64,000 nt of DNA from Fibrobacter sp. UBA4375 (lineage in GTDB: Bacteria > Fibrobacterota > Fibrobacteria > Fibrobacterales > Fibrobacteraceae), in the NCBI GenBank assembly GCA_002391195.1, contig DGRZ01000094.1, positions 62,001-126,000 of the forward strand. The letters are read 5' to 3'. Made by a program: the position numbers and the translations under genes. This document shows positions 32,119-41,395 of the stretch, in pieces (position 1 is the first letter of the stretch; each line of letters begins with the position of its first letter). A model generated the notes under the pieces. That model was not told where the DNA came from. It did no database searches and saw only the letters and a program-made list of their open reading frames with translations.

Positions 32119-32948
32119 TTATCCTCCTCCGTCAGGTCGCGAAGGTACATCTCGACGCTAAGCCCCCAATGGGTGGGCACGTTGTTCTTTTCGCAATAGG
32201 AAATGCACTTGGAGGCGAATTCGGTGGCCCGCTTTACGGAGTCGTAGAAACTGTGCCCGTTCAGGTACATGCCCGCAATCACGGCGCTAATCACGTCTCC
32301 GGTTCCGCTCCGGTCGCCTCCGATACGGTCCACCATGATGGTCTTGGGCGTTTCGCCACGGCTGAAAACAAAGTTCATGATTTGTTTGTCGTGGTGGATT
32401 CCCGTAACCACGATGTGCTTGGGTCCCTGGAAACTCAGCTGCTGGCACATGGCTTCCAGTTCGGCAGGCGAAAAGTCGCCATCTCGATAGTCCACGTCCA
32501 TCAGGGAGCAGAGCTCCGTCAGGTTGGGCGTCAAGATATCTGCGTGGCGGATCAGGTCTTTCATCTTGTTGCAGAGGGCCGGCGTGTAGGTCTTGTAAAG
32601 CCGTCCGTAGTCGCCCATCACCGGGTCCACCAGGGTGAACACGCCCTCTTTCTTGAAGGTCTTGATAAAATCGACGACGATGTCCACCTGCTCTTCGGAG
32701 CCCAAAAATCCCGTGGCGATGGCGTCGAAGGACATGTCCAGTTTCTTGTAGGTGTCGATGTAGTCCCGCATGCGGGGAGTGTAATCGTCAAAGTAGTATT
32801 CCGGAAACTGCGTATGGGTCGAAAGGATTGCAGTAGGCACGGCAACGGCCTGGATTTTCATGGCCGAAACCACAGGCGCCATGACGGCGATGGAGCACCG
32901 TCCGAAACCTGTAATGTCATTGATTAACGCAATCTTTTTCTGAGGCAT
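32115..32948 (-). CDS. pdxY: Pyridoxal/pyridoxamine kinase
   Basis: 277 residues of the PfkB/ribokinase-like fold: IALINDITGFGRCSIA at the N-terminus, FTLVDPVMGD, ILTPNLTEL, and the anion-hole/catalytic segment GGDRSGTGDVISA. It phosphorylates pyridoxal or pyridoxamine to the 5'-phosphate. It sits 2 bp after the transporter gene. The pdxY versus pdxK name cannot be decided from sequence alone. Confidence 0.88.
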   Translation of the reverse strand: MPQKKIALINDITGFGRCSIAVMAPVVSAMKIQAVAVPTAILSTHTQFPEYYFDDYTPRMRDYIDTYKKLDMSFDAIATGFLGSEEQVDIVVDFIKTFKKEGVFTLVDPVMGDYGRLYKTYTPALCNKMKDLIRHADILTPNLTELCSLMDVDYRDGDFSPAELEAMCQQLSFQGPKHIVVTGIHHDKQIMNFVFSRGETPKTIMVDRIGGDRSGTGDVISAVIAGMYLNGHSFYDSVKRATEFASKCISYCEKNNVPTHWGLSVEMYLRDLTEEDK

Positions 32949-32950
32949 GT

Positions 32951-34156
32951 TTACGCCGATTTAACCTTGTTTTTCAAGACCCAAATATAGGAAATTGCGG
33001 CGGATACGATAACGGATATGAGTGTAGGTCCAAGGAACACGGACTCTAAATGGACCGTTACCTGGTAAACGACAAAGCCAGCAAGCCAGGCGAAGAGATT
33101 CCAGAGCCAGAACGCCTTGCCGGTTCGTCCTTGTTTGTCCAAAAAGAACGACACCAGAAGAACGGCGGCCATGGGCGCAAAGACCGAAGCGATGAGGTAG
33201 AGGAAACTGATGTAGTGGTCCATGATTCCGGAGATGGCGAGAACGGCGCTGATGGCGCTTACCACAACGCCTGTGATTTTCGGATTGAGTTTGTGGACGA
33301 CAGCCTTTGCCGATTCACCTGCGGAATTTGCCGCAAGGAAATTGGTGGTGACCGTCGAAAGCACCACGATGATGATTCCGGGGATTCCAAGGCCCGCCAG
33401 GAGAATGGCCTGGGCGATATCGTTTCCGACACCGGCGCTTGCAATTTCAAGCCCGATAAAGTACATCCAGAAACTGGCGACGGTGTAGGCGATGGCGGAA
33501 ACGGCCGTGGCGCGCACCGGCTTTTCCACATCCTTCGTGTAGTCCGAAATCACGGGCAACCACGAGAGAGGCAGGGCCATGGAGATTTCGAAGATGCTCC
33601 AGAAACCGAGGGCATGGCCCGCGGCACTGTTTACTCCGGAGGCAGAGACGTTTGCAAGAGAGCTGCCGACGCCGAACAATTTAACAGTCAGGGCCACCAG
33701 CAAAACGGTCAGTACCGCCATCACGACAGTGGTGACCTTCGCAAAGCGGCGCAGGCCCACAAAAACCCAGAGTGCGATGAGAACCGCCAGCACTACGCAG
33801 GTCAGAGGAAACGAAATGGGCAAGTGTAGCCCTGCTAGCACGGTAGCGCCCTGGGCGTTCAGCACGGCAATCCAGGCCACTAGCTGAAACAGGTTCAAGG
33901 AAGCAAAAAACTTGGAACCGTAGGACCCATAGACAGAAGCCGTAGTTTCCATGGCATTCAGGCGAATGCGGGCGCCGATAAGGCCCACGAAGAAAAGGAA
34001 GATACCGCCGATGACATGCCCGAGAACCAGAGGCAACCACAGGGAACCCGGAGCAGCCTCGGCACCGATTTCTATACCCGCCTCAATTTCGGAAACGGAA
34101 ACGGCCACGCCAAACCAGATGATGGCATTTGTAAAGAGACCAGTGCGTTTTTCCAT
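32951..34156 (-). CDS. NCS1-type transporter, CytX-like
   Basis: 401 residues with about 12 membrane segments. The N-terminal WFGVAVSVSEIEAGI and the internal LSWLPVISDYTKDVEKP match the CytX group of the cytosine/purine/thiamine permease superfamily, often assigned to hydroxymethylpyrimidine uptake. Here it is the first gene of an operon with a pyridoxal kinase, so vitamin B6 uptake is a reasonable alternative. AGGAG precedes ATG, and TATATTTG lies at 34189-34196. I see no THI-box (TPP riboswitch) in the leader. Confidence 0.8.
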   Translation of the reverse strand: MEKRTGLFTNAIIWFGVAVSVSEIEAGIEIGAEAAPGSLWLPLVLGHVIGGIFLFFVGLIGARIRLNAMETTASVYGSYGSKFFASLNLFQLVAWIAVLNAQGATVLAGLHLPISFPLTCVVLAVLIALWVFVGLRRFAKVTTVVMAVLTVLLVALTVKLFGVGSSLANVSASGVNSAAGHALGFWSIFEISMALPLSWLPVISDYTKDVEKPVRATAVSAIAYTVASFWMYFIGLEIASAGVGNDIAQAILLAGLGIPGIIIVVLSTVTTNFLAANSAGESAKAVVHKLNPKITGVVVSAISAVLAISGIMDHYISFLYLIASVFAPMAAVLLVSFFLDKQGRTGKAFWLWNLFAWLAGFVVYQVTVHLESVFLGPTLISVIVSAAISYIWVLKNKVKSA

Positions 34157-34188
34157 AATTTTTTCCTTTCTCCTAACAAATTTGTGTG

Positions 34189-34196
34189 CAAATATA
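34189..34196 (-). promoter_or_regulatory. TATATTTG promoter box of the cytX-pdxY operon
   Basis: Exact TAnnTTTG, with TAGACA 17 bp upstream on the minus strand. It leaves a leader of about 27-30 nt containing AGGAG. Confidence 0.55.
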
Positions 34197-34320
34197 GAAG
34201 CGTCAAAGTTGTTTGTCTAATACGCAATTTTTAGAGCAGGATATAGCTTTTTTCTATTACTTGTCCTGTATTTTATGAATTGTGGCGTACAAGGAAACGG
34301 ACTTTCATTGAGCAACTGGA

Positions 34321-35292
34321 TTACAGAAATCCGTGGGGCTTGAATCCGAGCCCCTTCACCAGTTCGAAATCCTTGCAGCTGTTGACGCCGGCGGTAGTGA
34401 GCATGTCATCGGTGATGGCCGCGTTGGCCCCGCTCTTGAAAGCGCGCTTGCCGTCGTCGCCCAAGACGCCGCGCCCACCTGCCAGGCGGATAAATGCCTT
34501 CGGGTTGATGAATCTGTAAATCGCCACGATGCGGCAGAACTCGTCGTTCGTGAGCTTCGGGAGATTCTCGTAGGGCGTGCCCGGGATAGCGTTCAACACG
34601 TTTACCGGAGTAGATTTTACACCGAGGGCGCGCAGGTCGAGGCACATGTCGATGCGGTCTTCCATGGTCTCGCCGAGACCCATGATGCCGCCGCTGCAGA
34701 TTTCGAGCCCTGCGGCGAGTGCGTTCTGGAGGGTTGCAATCTTGTCGTCGTAGGTGTGGGTGGTGCACACGTCGGGGAAGTGCCTGCGGTAAGTTTCTAG
34801 GTTGTTGTGAAAACGGGTAAGGCCCGCTTCTTTCAGCTTGTCGAACTGTTCCCTGTTCAAGAGCCCTGCCGAAAGGCAGACGGAAAGTTTCGTCTCCTTT
34901 TTGAGCCTGCGGATGGCTTCGGAAATCTGCTCCACGTCCCGATTCGAAAGGGTTCGGCCCGAGGTGACGATGGAATAGCGGGGAATGCCGGCGGCTTCTT
35001 TCTTCTTGGCGTCGGCTACGATTTCGTCGGCGCTGAGGAGTTTGTATTCGGGAGCTCCGGTGTGGTAGTAGCTGCTCTGGGCGCAGTACTTGCAGTTTTC
35101 GGAGCAGCGGCCGCTGCGGGCGTTCACGATGGAGCAAAAGTCGAAGTCGTTACCGTGAAACTTTTCGCGGATTTCGTTGGCGGCATCGCAGAGTTCGTCC
35201 AGGTCTTCGCTTAAAAGCCGGATGGCGTCATCGCGGGTGGTTTCGTAACCGTCGTTAATAATCTTGTTCTTTAGGTCTTGAATGAAGGACAT
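34321..35292 (-). CDS. bioB: Biotin synthase
   Basis: 323 residues from ATG 35292, preceded by AAGGAA. The radical SAM motif CSENCKYCAQSS (about 53-64) and further BioB signatures (YKLLSADEI, HNLETYRR, GIMGLGE) are present. It inserts sulfur into dethiobiotin using a second, sacrificial Fe-S cluster. No other bio gene is adjacent. Confidence 0.95.
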   Translation of the reverse strand: MSFIQDLKNKIINDGYETTRDDAIRLLSEDLDELCDAANEIREKFHGNDFDFCSIVNARSGRCSENCKYCAQSSYYHTGAPEYKLLSADEIVADAKKKEAAGIPRYSIVTSGRTLSNRDVEQISEAIRRLKKETKLSVCLSAGLLNREQFDKLKEAGLTRFHNNLETYRRHFPDVCTTHTYDDKIATLQNALAAGLEICSGGIMGLGETMEDRIDMCLDLRALGVKSTPVNVLNAIPGTPYENLPKLTNDEFCRIVAIYRFINPKAFIRLAGGRGVLGDDGKRAFKSGANAAITDDMLTTAGVNSCKDFELVKGLGFKPHGFL

Positions 35293-35305
35293 TTTCGATT
35301 CCTTA

Positions 35306-35344
35306 AAAAAAGGAGATGCCCGCACAAGGCGGGCATGACAATTT
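35306..35344. repeat. REP-like palindrome
   Basis: GATGCCCGC acaag GCGGGCATGAC, perfect 8-9 bp arms, between argF and bioB. A close relative is at 36475-36506. Confidence 0.85.
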
Positions 35345-35359
35345 TAACTTTTCCCGCTA

Positions 35360-36319
35360 TTAGGCGTTGAACGGCGTCATCACCTGCCACAAAACAGCTT
35401 TATGCGCATGCAGACGGTTTTCCGCTTCTTCGAAGCTCATGTTCACGTCCAGGTTGTCCATGACGGAGTCCGTGATTTCTTCGCCGCGGTGGGCGGGCAG
35501 GCAGTGGCTCACCTTGCAGTGTGCCGGAGCGAGCTTCAGGAGTTCGTCGTTGATCTGGAACGGCAAGAAGTGGCTCTGTTTTTCGGCTTTTTCGCCTTCT
35601 TGACCCATGGATACCCACACGTCGCTATAAAGGATGTCGGCGTCCTTGACGGCTTCCTTGGGGTCGTGGAAAACGCGGTACTGGCAGCCGTGCTTCTTGA
35701 GGCCGGCCTCGGCTTCTTCTACCACCTTGGCGGGCTGTTCAAAACCCTTGGGGCAGGCCAGCGTGAAGTTCATGCCTACCTTGGAGGCAAGAGCCAGGAA
35801 GGAGTTGGCCACGTTGTTGCCGTCGCCGATGAAGGCGACAGTCTTGGGCTTGCCGTCTGCGTTCTTGAAACCGCCCAGGTTTTCGCAAATCATCTGGGCA
35901 AAGGCGATGGCCTGGCAGGGGTGGTAGTCGTCGGTGAGGGCGTTCACCACAGGAACGCTACCGTATTCGGCCAGCTCTTCTACCAGCTGCTGCTTGAAGC
36001 AACGGACCACGATGGCGTTGACCCAGCGGCTGAGGCAGCGGGCCACGTCCTTGACGCTTTCTCGCTTGCCAAGACCGATAGAATCCGGGGCCAGCAGCAC
36101 GGCGTGGCCGCCCAGCTGGTTCATGCCTACCTGGAAGGTGGTGATGGTGCGCAACGAGGGCTTTTCGAAGAACATGGCGATATTCTGGCCGTGGAGGCGT
36201 TCGGACATCTTGCCCTCATGGACTTCTTTCTTGAGCCGGGAGGCAATCTCCACGGTTTCGAGAATCTTTTCCTCGCTCCAGTCGGCGAGGCGAAGGAAAT
36301 GCTTGTTGCGATCGATCAT
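35360..36319 (-). CDS. argF: Ornithine carbamoyltransferase
   Basis: 319 residues. OTCase motifs: the carbamoyl-phosphate loop PSLRTITTF (usual form S-T-R-T-R), DDYHPCQAIA, SDVWVSMGQE and SHCLPAHRGEEI. It makes citrulline in arginine synthesis. The final Arg of the STRTR loop is Ile here, whereas Ser, Arg and Thr of the phosphate site are kept. The exact substrate (ornithine or an acylated form) is less certain for that reason. Confidence 0.9.
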   Translation of the reverse strand: MIDRNKHFLRLADWSEEKILETVEIASRLKKEVHEGKMSERLHGQNIAMFFEKPSLRTITTFQVGMNQLGGHAVLLAPDSIGLGKRESVKDVARCLSRWVNAIVVRCFKQQLVEELAEYGSVPVVNALTDDYHPCQAIAFAQMICENLGGFKNADGKPKTVAFIGDGNNVANSFLALASKVGMNFTLACPKGFEQPAKVVEEAEAGLKKHGCQYRVFHDPKEAVKDADILYSDVWVSMGQEGEKAEKQSHFLPFQINDELLKLAPAHCKVSHCLPAHRGEEITDSVMDNLDVNMSFEEAENRLHAHKAVLWQVMTPFNA

Positions 36320-36474
36320 CTTTTATCCTTCGGGTAGAACCCAATCAAAAAAAAGAAAACGGCTATCCGCTTTGACGAACGGCCGAATTGTTGAACGAAA
36401 GCCTAAATATATATAAAAAATCGGAGGAAGTTCAGTTTTTTGTGAAAAAAAGGAATTTATAGCAAGGAAAGGCA

Positions 36475-36506
36475 AGGAGATGCCCGCCTTCGCGGGCATG
36501 ACAAGG
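36475..36506. repeat. REP-like palindrome
   Basis: AGATGCCCGCC TTCG CGGGCATGACA, next to the cstA stop. Confidence 0.85.
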
Positions 36507-36513
36507 GCTGGAC

Positions 36514-38076
36514 CTAAAATTTTACGTGTTCCGGACCCTTGATGGGGTGGCTCGCCTGGTACTTTTCTTCCTTGACCGGGTCCCAAACGTCGGGGTCGAA
36601 ACCTTCCATCTGGGTGAGGGTCTTGCCCCTCGTGCACAGCAAAGCCCCAAGAATAACTGCGTTTTCAATGGCCAGCACCAAGGCGGTCTTGTAGTCGAGG
36701 CCAAAACCCAAAGGAGCGCCCTTTAGGTTTTCGGGGCTGACCCACAAGATGTAATGGCAGGTGATAAAGGTCATGAACATGCAGGGCACGAGGGCAATCC
36801 AGAAGTTCTTCTTTTTGCTCCGCAGGTAAACTACCGCCACGCACAGGCTGCACACCGCCATAAGCTGGTTGCTCCAGCTGAAGTAGTTCCACAGGATGTT
36901 GAAGCCTTCTTTGTCCATGTTGCTCCAGAAGATGATGATAGCACAAATGGCAAACATAGGAACGGTCAAAAGCAGACGATTCTTGGCGGATTTCTGGTCG
37001 ATACCCGTAAGTTCGGAGATGGTGAGGCGGAGGCTTCGGAGGCTGGTGTCACCACTGGTAATGGCAAGTATAATCACGCCCACCACCACCAGTACAGAAA
37101 TGGGGGCGAAGGGGATGACGGTAGAGACCAAGGTGCTGAGGACCTTCACGCCGGAGGCTCCGGTCAAGAGTTCGGGCATTTGGTGGTAGATGAACATGCC
37201 GCCTGCGGCCCAAATCATGCCGATGAGGCCTTCGATAATCATCATGCCGTAAAAAGTTTGACGTCCAAGCTTTTCGGTCATCTCGGTACGGGCCACGATG
37301 GGGCTTTGGGTGCTGTGGAAACCGCTGATGATGCCGCAGGCGATGGTCATGAACAGCATGGGAAGTATGGGTTGGCCCGCCGGATGCTGGTGGAAGTTGG
37401 ACCCGAAGTCCACAAGGTTGATTTCGTCAAGGATATTCAGGTGGGGCGCGATGCCGACCATGATTCCGAGAGAAGCGAGAATGAGCAAGCCGCCGAAGAG
37501 GGGGTAGATTCGCCCGATAATCTTGTCGATGGGGAAGAACGTGCTAGCGAAATAGTAGGCGAAAATACAGCCCACCGCAATCCAGAACAGGCTTGGAGAC
37601 ACGGCGGAACCTGCAATGATGGGGGTGTTGATGAGGGCGGCGGGCGTATTGGTGAACACGGCCCCCACAAGAATCAGTGCCACGGAGATGAGGGCCATGA
37701 CCACCTTGGATGGTCCCTTGCCCAGGAACTTGCGGGCTAGGGCGGGGACGTTGTAGCCGTTGTTCCGCATGCTGATCATGCCGCTAAAGTAATCGTGGAC
37801 CGCCCCGCCCAACACGTTTCCGATGGGGAGCAGAATGAACACGATGGCGCCGAACTTGATGCCGAGAATCACACCGATGACAGGGCCGATGCCTGCGATG
37901 TTCAGCAGCTGGATAAGCATGTTTTTCCAGTGGGGAAGCACCATACGGTCCACGCCGTCGGGGTTTGCGAGGGCTGGGGTCTTGCGGTCGTCGGGGCCGA
38001 ATACCCGCTCCACGAACTTTCCGTATGTAAAGTAGCCGCCAATCAAGATGGCAATGCCGATAAGGAATGTAATCAT
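36514..38076 (-). CDS. cstA: Carbon starvation protein CstA
   Basis: 520 residues, about 14-16 membrane segments. CstA signatures: ANPDGVDRMVLPHWKNML, AGIGPVIGVILGIKFG and SGFHSTQSPIVARTEM. CstA proteins import pyruvate or peptides. The short version (about 500 residues) is present. No obvious ribosome site beyond AAAAG. Confidence 0.93.
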   Translation of the reverse strand: MITFLIGIAILIGGYFTYGKFVERVFGPDDRKTPALANPDGVDRMVLPHWKNMLIQLLNIAGIGPVIGVILGIKFGAIVFILLPIGNVLGGAVHDYFSGMISMRNNGYNVPALARKFLGKGPSKVVMALISVALILVGAVFTNTPAALINTPIIAGSAVSPSLFWIAVGCIFAYYFASTFFPIDKIIGRIYPLFGGLLILASLGIMVGIAPHLNILDEINLVDFGSNFHQHPAGQPILPMLFMTIACGIISGFHSTQSPIVARTEMTEKLGRQTFYGMMIIEGLIGMIWAAGGMFIYHQMPELLTGASGVKVLSTLVSTVIPFAPISVLVVVGVIILAITSGDTSLRSLRLTISELTGIDQKSAKNRLLLTVPMFAICAIIIFWSNMDKEGFNILWNYFSWSNQLMAVCSLCVAVVYLRSKKKNFWIALVPCMFMTFITCHYILWVSPENLKGAPLGFGLDYKTALVLAIENAVILGALLCTRGKTLTQMEGFDPDVWDPVKEEKYQASHPIKGPEHVKF

Positions 38077-38144
38077 CTTTTGCCTACCTTTAGAATTCTG
38101 TTAAAACGTTACAAGAGTCCGCCCTGGCTCATGATGACATTGAT

Positions 38145-38192
38145 GTGCCTTTGTCATTCTGAGCACAAAGTGCGAGGAATCCAGTACAGTAT
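38145..38192. repeat. REP-like repeat
   Basis: TTGTCATTCTGAGCACAAAGTGCGAGGAATCCAG-type sequence, a common GTCATTC...GAATCC element, between two genes on the same strand. Confidence 0.65.
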
Positions 38193-39374
38193 TTACTCAT
38201 CGTCAAATTCTTCAAATTCGTCGTCCGCAGCGGTGGTGTCACCTGCGGCATCTTCCTCTTCGGGTTCCTCTTCTACAACTTTCTTTTTCTTCTTGGACTT
38301 CTTCTTTTTTGAGGCCTTCGGAGTTTCCTCAGTATCCTCTTCGTCGTTGGAAACGCTGCCGCCACGCACGTAGCCCTTTTCCTTGGCGATTTCGTCGGGA
38401 GTTTTGTCCTTGCCGAACTGCTGCTTGAAGTAGAGCACGTTGGTGGTAAAACTGGACTTGCCTGCGTAATCGTAGCCCAGCACCGGATGGAACGACGAAC
38501 CGAACTGGAATGCTACCGCAAGGCCGAACTTGAAACCGTCGTTTCCGTCTACGGTAATGTTCGGGTCGATAGACTGCCCGTTCCAGCCTTCGGCATGGCT
38601 CACCAGGTGGCCGCTGGAGGCCATGCTCCCGCTTTGGTAACCCAGGGTCAGCATGACTTCGACAATTTCGATGGGCTTGTATCCGATGACCAGGTCAAAG
38701 GTGAATGCAGAAATGTCCAGGTCAAGAGTGCCTTCGTAATCTTCGGGCTGGTAGCTGATGCCGCTGGAACTGTAACCCAGCACCAGGCTCACGTCCAAGC
38801 CCTGGGCGGGCTTGGGCAGCATGTACTGGAAAAGGTGGCCAAAGCTGTACTGCAGGCCGATACCGATGAGGTTGAATTTCTGGAGTTCGCTTACGGCGGG
38901 GAGCCACATGCCGCGAAGCACCAGTCTAGCATGGTAGAAACCTCCGGCCAGCTGCAGGTAGGGGTAGGTGAAAACGCCCAAGTTGTGGAGTGTCTCGTTA
39001 CCGTAAACGGTGGGGTCGTAGTTCAGAGGATCGCCGTGGTCGCCAAAGATGGTAGGGACACTTGCACCGTTTTCCGAGAAGGAGCGGTCATCGCTCCCGA
39101 TGGGGATAATGGCGAAGGGGAGTCCCGCTTCGAAGGTCATGCTCTGGGGAACCGTAGCGCTCACGTACCAGTTGCTGTTCAGCACGGGGGCGAGGTTGGT
39201 GATGATGGGCTTCACATAGCCCGGACGGTTGAATATCCTAGCATCTCCACCAGGGCGATTTTCAAAAGCGGCGATGGACTCGTAGATGGAGGCGTAGCCC
39301 TTGTCGTCCATGGCGTGCGCCACAGCCGCCAAGCACAGTCCTGCAACCAGAAATAGCTTGAAAGGCGTTTTCAT
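38193..39374 (-). CDS. Outer-membrane beta-barrel-like protein with charged tail
   Basis: 393 residues from ATG 39374. Signal peptide FKLFLVAGLCLAAVAHA, then alternating beta strands rich in Tyr, Gly and Phe (LGYSSSGISYQ, VMLTLGYQSG). The last 60 residues are a lysine block (KKKKSKKKKK) followed by a strongly acidic tail to EEFDDE. Function unknown. TAAATTTG lies 5 bp upstream of the ATG with no ribosome site. A second barrel-like gene is 38 bp upstream, so both may form an operon. Confidence 0.65.
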   Translation of the reverse strand: MKTPFKLFLVAGLCLAAVAHAMDDKGYASIYESIAAFENRPGGDARIFNRPGYVKPIITNLAPVLNSNWYVSATVPQSMTFEAGLPFAIIPIGSDDRSFSENGASVPTIFGDHGDPLNYDPTVYGNETLHNLGVFTYPYLQLAGGFYHARLVLRGMWLPAVSELQKFNLIGIGLQYSFGHLFQYMLPKPAQGLDVSLVLGYSSSGISYQPEDYEGTLDLDISAFTFDLVIGYKPIEIVEVMLTLGYQSGSMASSGHLVSHAEGWNGQSIDPNITVDGNDGFKFGLAVAFQFGSSFHPVLGYDYAGKSSFTTNVLYFKQQFGKDKTPDEIAKEKGYVRGGSVSNDEEDTEETPKASKKKKSKKKKKVVEEEPEEEDAAGDTTAADDEFEEFDDE

Positions 39375-39379
39375 GGGCC

Positions 39380-39387
39380 CAAATTTA
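39380..39387 (-). promoter_or_regulatory. TAAATTTG box abutting the start codon
   Basis: Exact TAnnTTTG five bases from ATG 39374. It implies a leaderless or near-leaderless mRNA. Confidence 0.45.
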
Positions 39388-39412
39388 GATAAATTCAAGC
39401 CCCCCGTTTAGG

Positions 39413-40075
39413 CTAGAACTGGAATTGCAGGGATATGGAGGCCGAAATGAAAGTCTGCCACAGGAACGGGTCCAGTTCCTGGTTTTCGCTATCGTCGGTA
39501 TAGACGTTCTTGAACCAGTTCCGGTAAAACTTTACGGCCGGAATGATGGCAATTTCGTTGGTGAAATAATACTGCACGTTTGCCATGAGGCCGATTCCGG
39601 AACCCATGAATTCCGTGTCTCCCAGGTCTTCGCCGTGGAAGGCACTGTTTTCGGTCTTGACGCTGGTGTACGAGAAACCGGCACCCAGGCCCACCTGGAA
39701 ATAGTCCGGCCAGAAAAAGTTGTAGTAGAATTCAAAGCCTAACCGCCAGAAACGGGTGCTTTCTTCGGCGGAGAGCTTCACCAGTTCCTCTTGCTGTTTC
39801 CAGTATTGGAACGCCACGGCCAGGGTGAATTCCCTGATGTTTACGCCCAGGAGGAGCTCCGGGTCGCCCATGAGAGCCATGTCGGGCGGGTAGGTCTTGA
39901 ACTTGTTCCCGTTGGTGTCCTTGACGCTTACGGGACGTTCATTAAGGTCGCCGATGGTGGCGGTAACGCCCATGCCCGCCCGTACAAAGTAGGAACGAGG
40001 CCAGTAGTTCTCTTCGTAAGCGCTTGCCGCGGTGACGGCGACGGTCAGGAAAAAAAACAGGATGAACTTTTTCAT
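39413..40075 (-). CDS. Outer-membrane beta-barrel protein
   Basis: 220 residues. Signal peptide KKFILFFFLTVAVTAASA, then short amphipathic strands ending in SISLQFQF, a terminal aromatic residue as used for barrel insertion. Resembles small OmpW/OmpX-type barrels by pattern only. Function unknown. Confidence 0.68.
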   Translation of the reverse strand: MKKFILFFFLTVAVTAASAYEENYWPRSYFVRAGMGVTATIGDLNERPVSVKDTNGNKFKTYPPDMALMGDPELLLGVNIREFTLAVAFQYWKQQEELVKLSAEESTRFWRLGFEFYYNFFWPDYFQVGLGAGFSYTSVKTENSAFHGEDLGDTEFMGSGIGLMANVQYYFTNEIAIIPAVKFYRNWFKNVYTDDSENQELDPFLWQTFISASISLQFQF

Positions 40076-40087
40076 TGTAAATCACAT

Positions 40088-40155
40088 TAATTCGGAATTC
40101 GGTTTTCGGAACTCGGAGGTAATTCAGAACTCTGAAATCTGAAATCCGAATTTGA
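40088..40155. repeat. GAATTC-type hairpin
   Basis: AATTCGGAATTCGGTTTTCGG followed by the inverted AATCTGAAATCCGAATTT. Imperfect hairpin between nadA and the barrel gene. Confidence 0.75.
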
Positions 40156-40175
40156 CCGACTGATCCGACCCCTTT

Positions 40176-41192
40176 TTATAATTTGGCGTAGTAGAACATA
40201 GCGTCGATGCACTTCTTGGCGGCGACACGCACGGACTCGTCCAACTGCACATGCTTCGCCTTTTCGGGGTGGCGAAGCGTCTCCAAAATGTTTTCCAGGG
40301 AATTGCTCTTCATGTACTTGCACATGCTGCAGCTCCCCACGAATTCCTTGTCGGGGAACTCGTATTGCATACGGGCGTTCAGGCCGCATTCCGTGAGCAG
40401 CAGGAACTTGGTGCCCTCGGGCTGGTTCTTGATGTAGTCCACCATCTGGCCGGTTGAGCCCACGTAGTCGCTCAAGAGGGCCACGCCGGGGTGGCATTCG
40501 GGGTGGCTTACCACCTTCAGGCCCGGGTTTTGTTCCCGGAAAAAGGCGATCAGTTCGGAGTCATAGGTCTCGTGAACGTAGCAGCTGCCGGAGTAGAGCA
40601 CGATTTCCTTGTTGACGCCCCGCTTCTTGAGTTCTTCGGTGAGGTTCTTGCCCATGAGGCCGTCGGGCACGAACACGATCTTGTCGTTTTCCAGGCTGGA
40701 CACGATTTTCATCACGTTTCCGCTGGTGACGCACACGTCGCAGGCCGCCTTCACGTCGGCGGTGGTATTGATGTAGCAGACGAAGGTGTGATCCGGATAC
40801 TTTTTCCGCAGTTCCAGGACTTCGGCTCCGGTAATGGAGTCGGCCAGGCTACAGCCCGTAAGGGGCCCCGGAATCAGCACGTCCTTTTCGGGGTTCAGTA
40901 TCTTGGCGGTTTCGCCCATGAACTGCACGGCTGAAAACACGATGTTCTTTGCAGACACCTGGGTGGCGTCCTGGCTCAGCTTGAAACTGTCACCGCTGAA
41001 GTCGGCGACCCCCAGCACAATTTCGGGGGCACAGTAGCTGTGGGCGAGAATCACCGCGTCACGCTCCTTTTTGAGCTGGTTGATTTCGTTAATCAGTGGG
41101 AGCATCTGCTCGCATTTTTCGCGGGTGTAGGTGCAGAGCACCACGCCGGGCTTGATGGTGCTTAGGCGGTTGTAAAGGTCATCGACGTTCAT
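40176..41192 (-). CDS. nadA: Quinolinate synthase
   Basis: 338 residues from ATG 41192 (MNVDDLYNRL). NadA features: ILAHSYCAPEI, GSCYVHETY, HPECHPGVA and TECGLNARM. Three cysteines suitable for the Fe-S cluster are present (in DVCVTSG, TECGL and GSCSMCKY). It condenses iminoaspartate with dihydroxyacetone phosphate in NAD synthesis. nadB is not in the window. Confidence 0.95.
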   Translation of the reverse strand: MNVDDLYNRLSTIKPGVVLCTYTREKCEQMLPLINEINQLKKERDAVILAHSYCAPEIVLGVADFSGDSFKLSQDATQVSAKNIVFSAVQFMGETAKILNPEKDVLIPGPLTGCSLADSITGAEVLELRKKYPDHTFVCYINTTADVKAACDVCVTSGNVMKIVSSLENDKIVFVPDGLMGKNLTEELKKRGVNKEIVLYSGSCYVHETYDSELIAFFREQNPGLKVVSHPECHPGVALLSDYVGSTGQMVDYIKNQPEGTKFLLLTECGLNARMQYEFPDKEFVGSCSMCKYMKSNSLENILETLRHPEKAKHVQLDESVRVAAKKCIDAMFYYAKL

Positions 41193-41244
41193 GAGAAGAT
41201 CCGTGATATAGTTCCCAATATAAAATAGAAAAAGAAACCCCTCC

Positions 41245-41395
41245 AGAAACGTCATCCTCGCGCAGGCGAGGATCTATTTGTTTCTTCTAGTAGATGTTCG
41301 CCTTCGCGAACATGACGAAAAAGGGCCTGAGGCAAGTATAATGTTTCGTCCTTAAGCCTCAGAGGCGCTTTGCGCCGACCTCACACCTCACACCT
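41245..41395. repeat. REP-like elements
   Basis: CGTCATCCTCGC GCAG GCGAGGATC at 41251-41275 and GTTCGCC TTCG CGAACATGACG near 41292-41315, then iterated CCTCACACCTC before the next gene. Confidence 0.8.

Noticed and set aside
34157..34320. TPP riboswitch upstream of the CytX-like gene
   Set aside because: No conserved CTGAGA or ACCTGATC-like THI-box words; the leader from the TATATTTG box is only about 30 nt.
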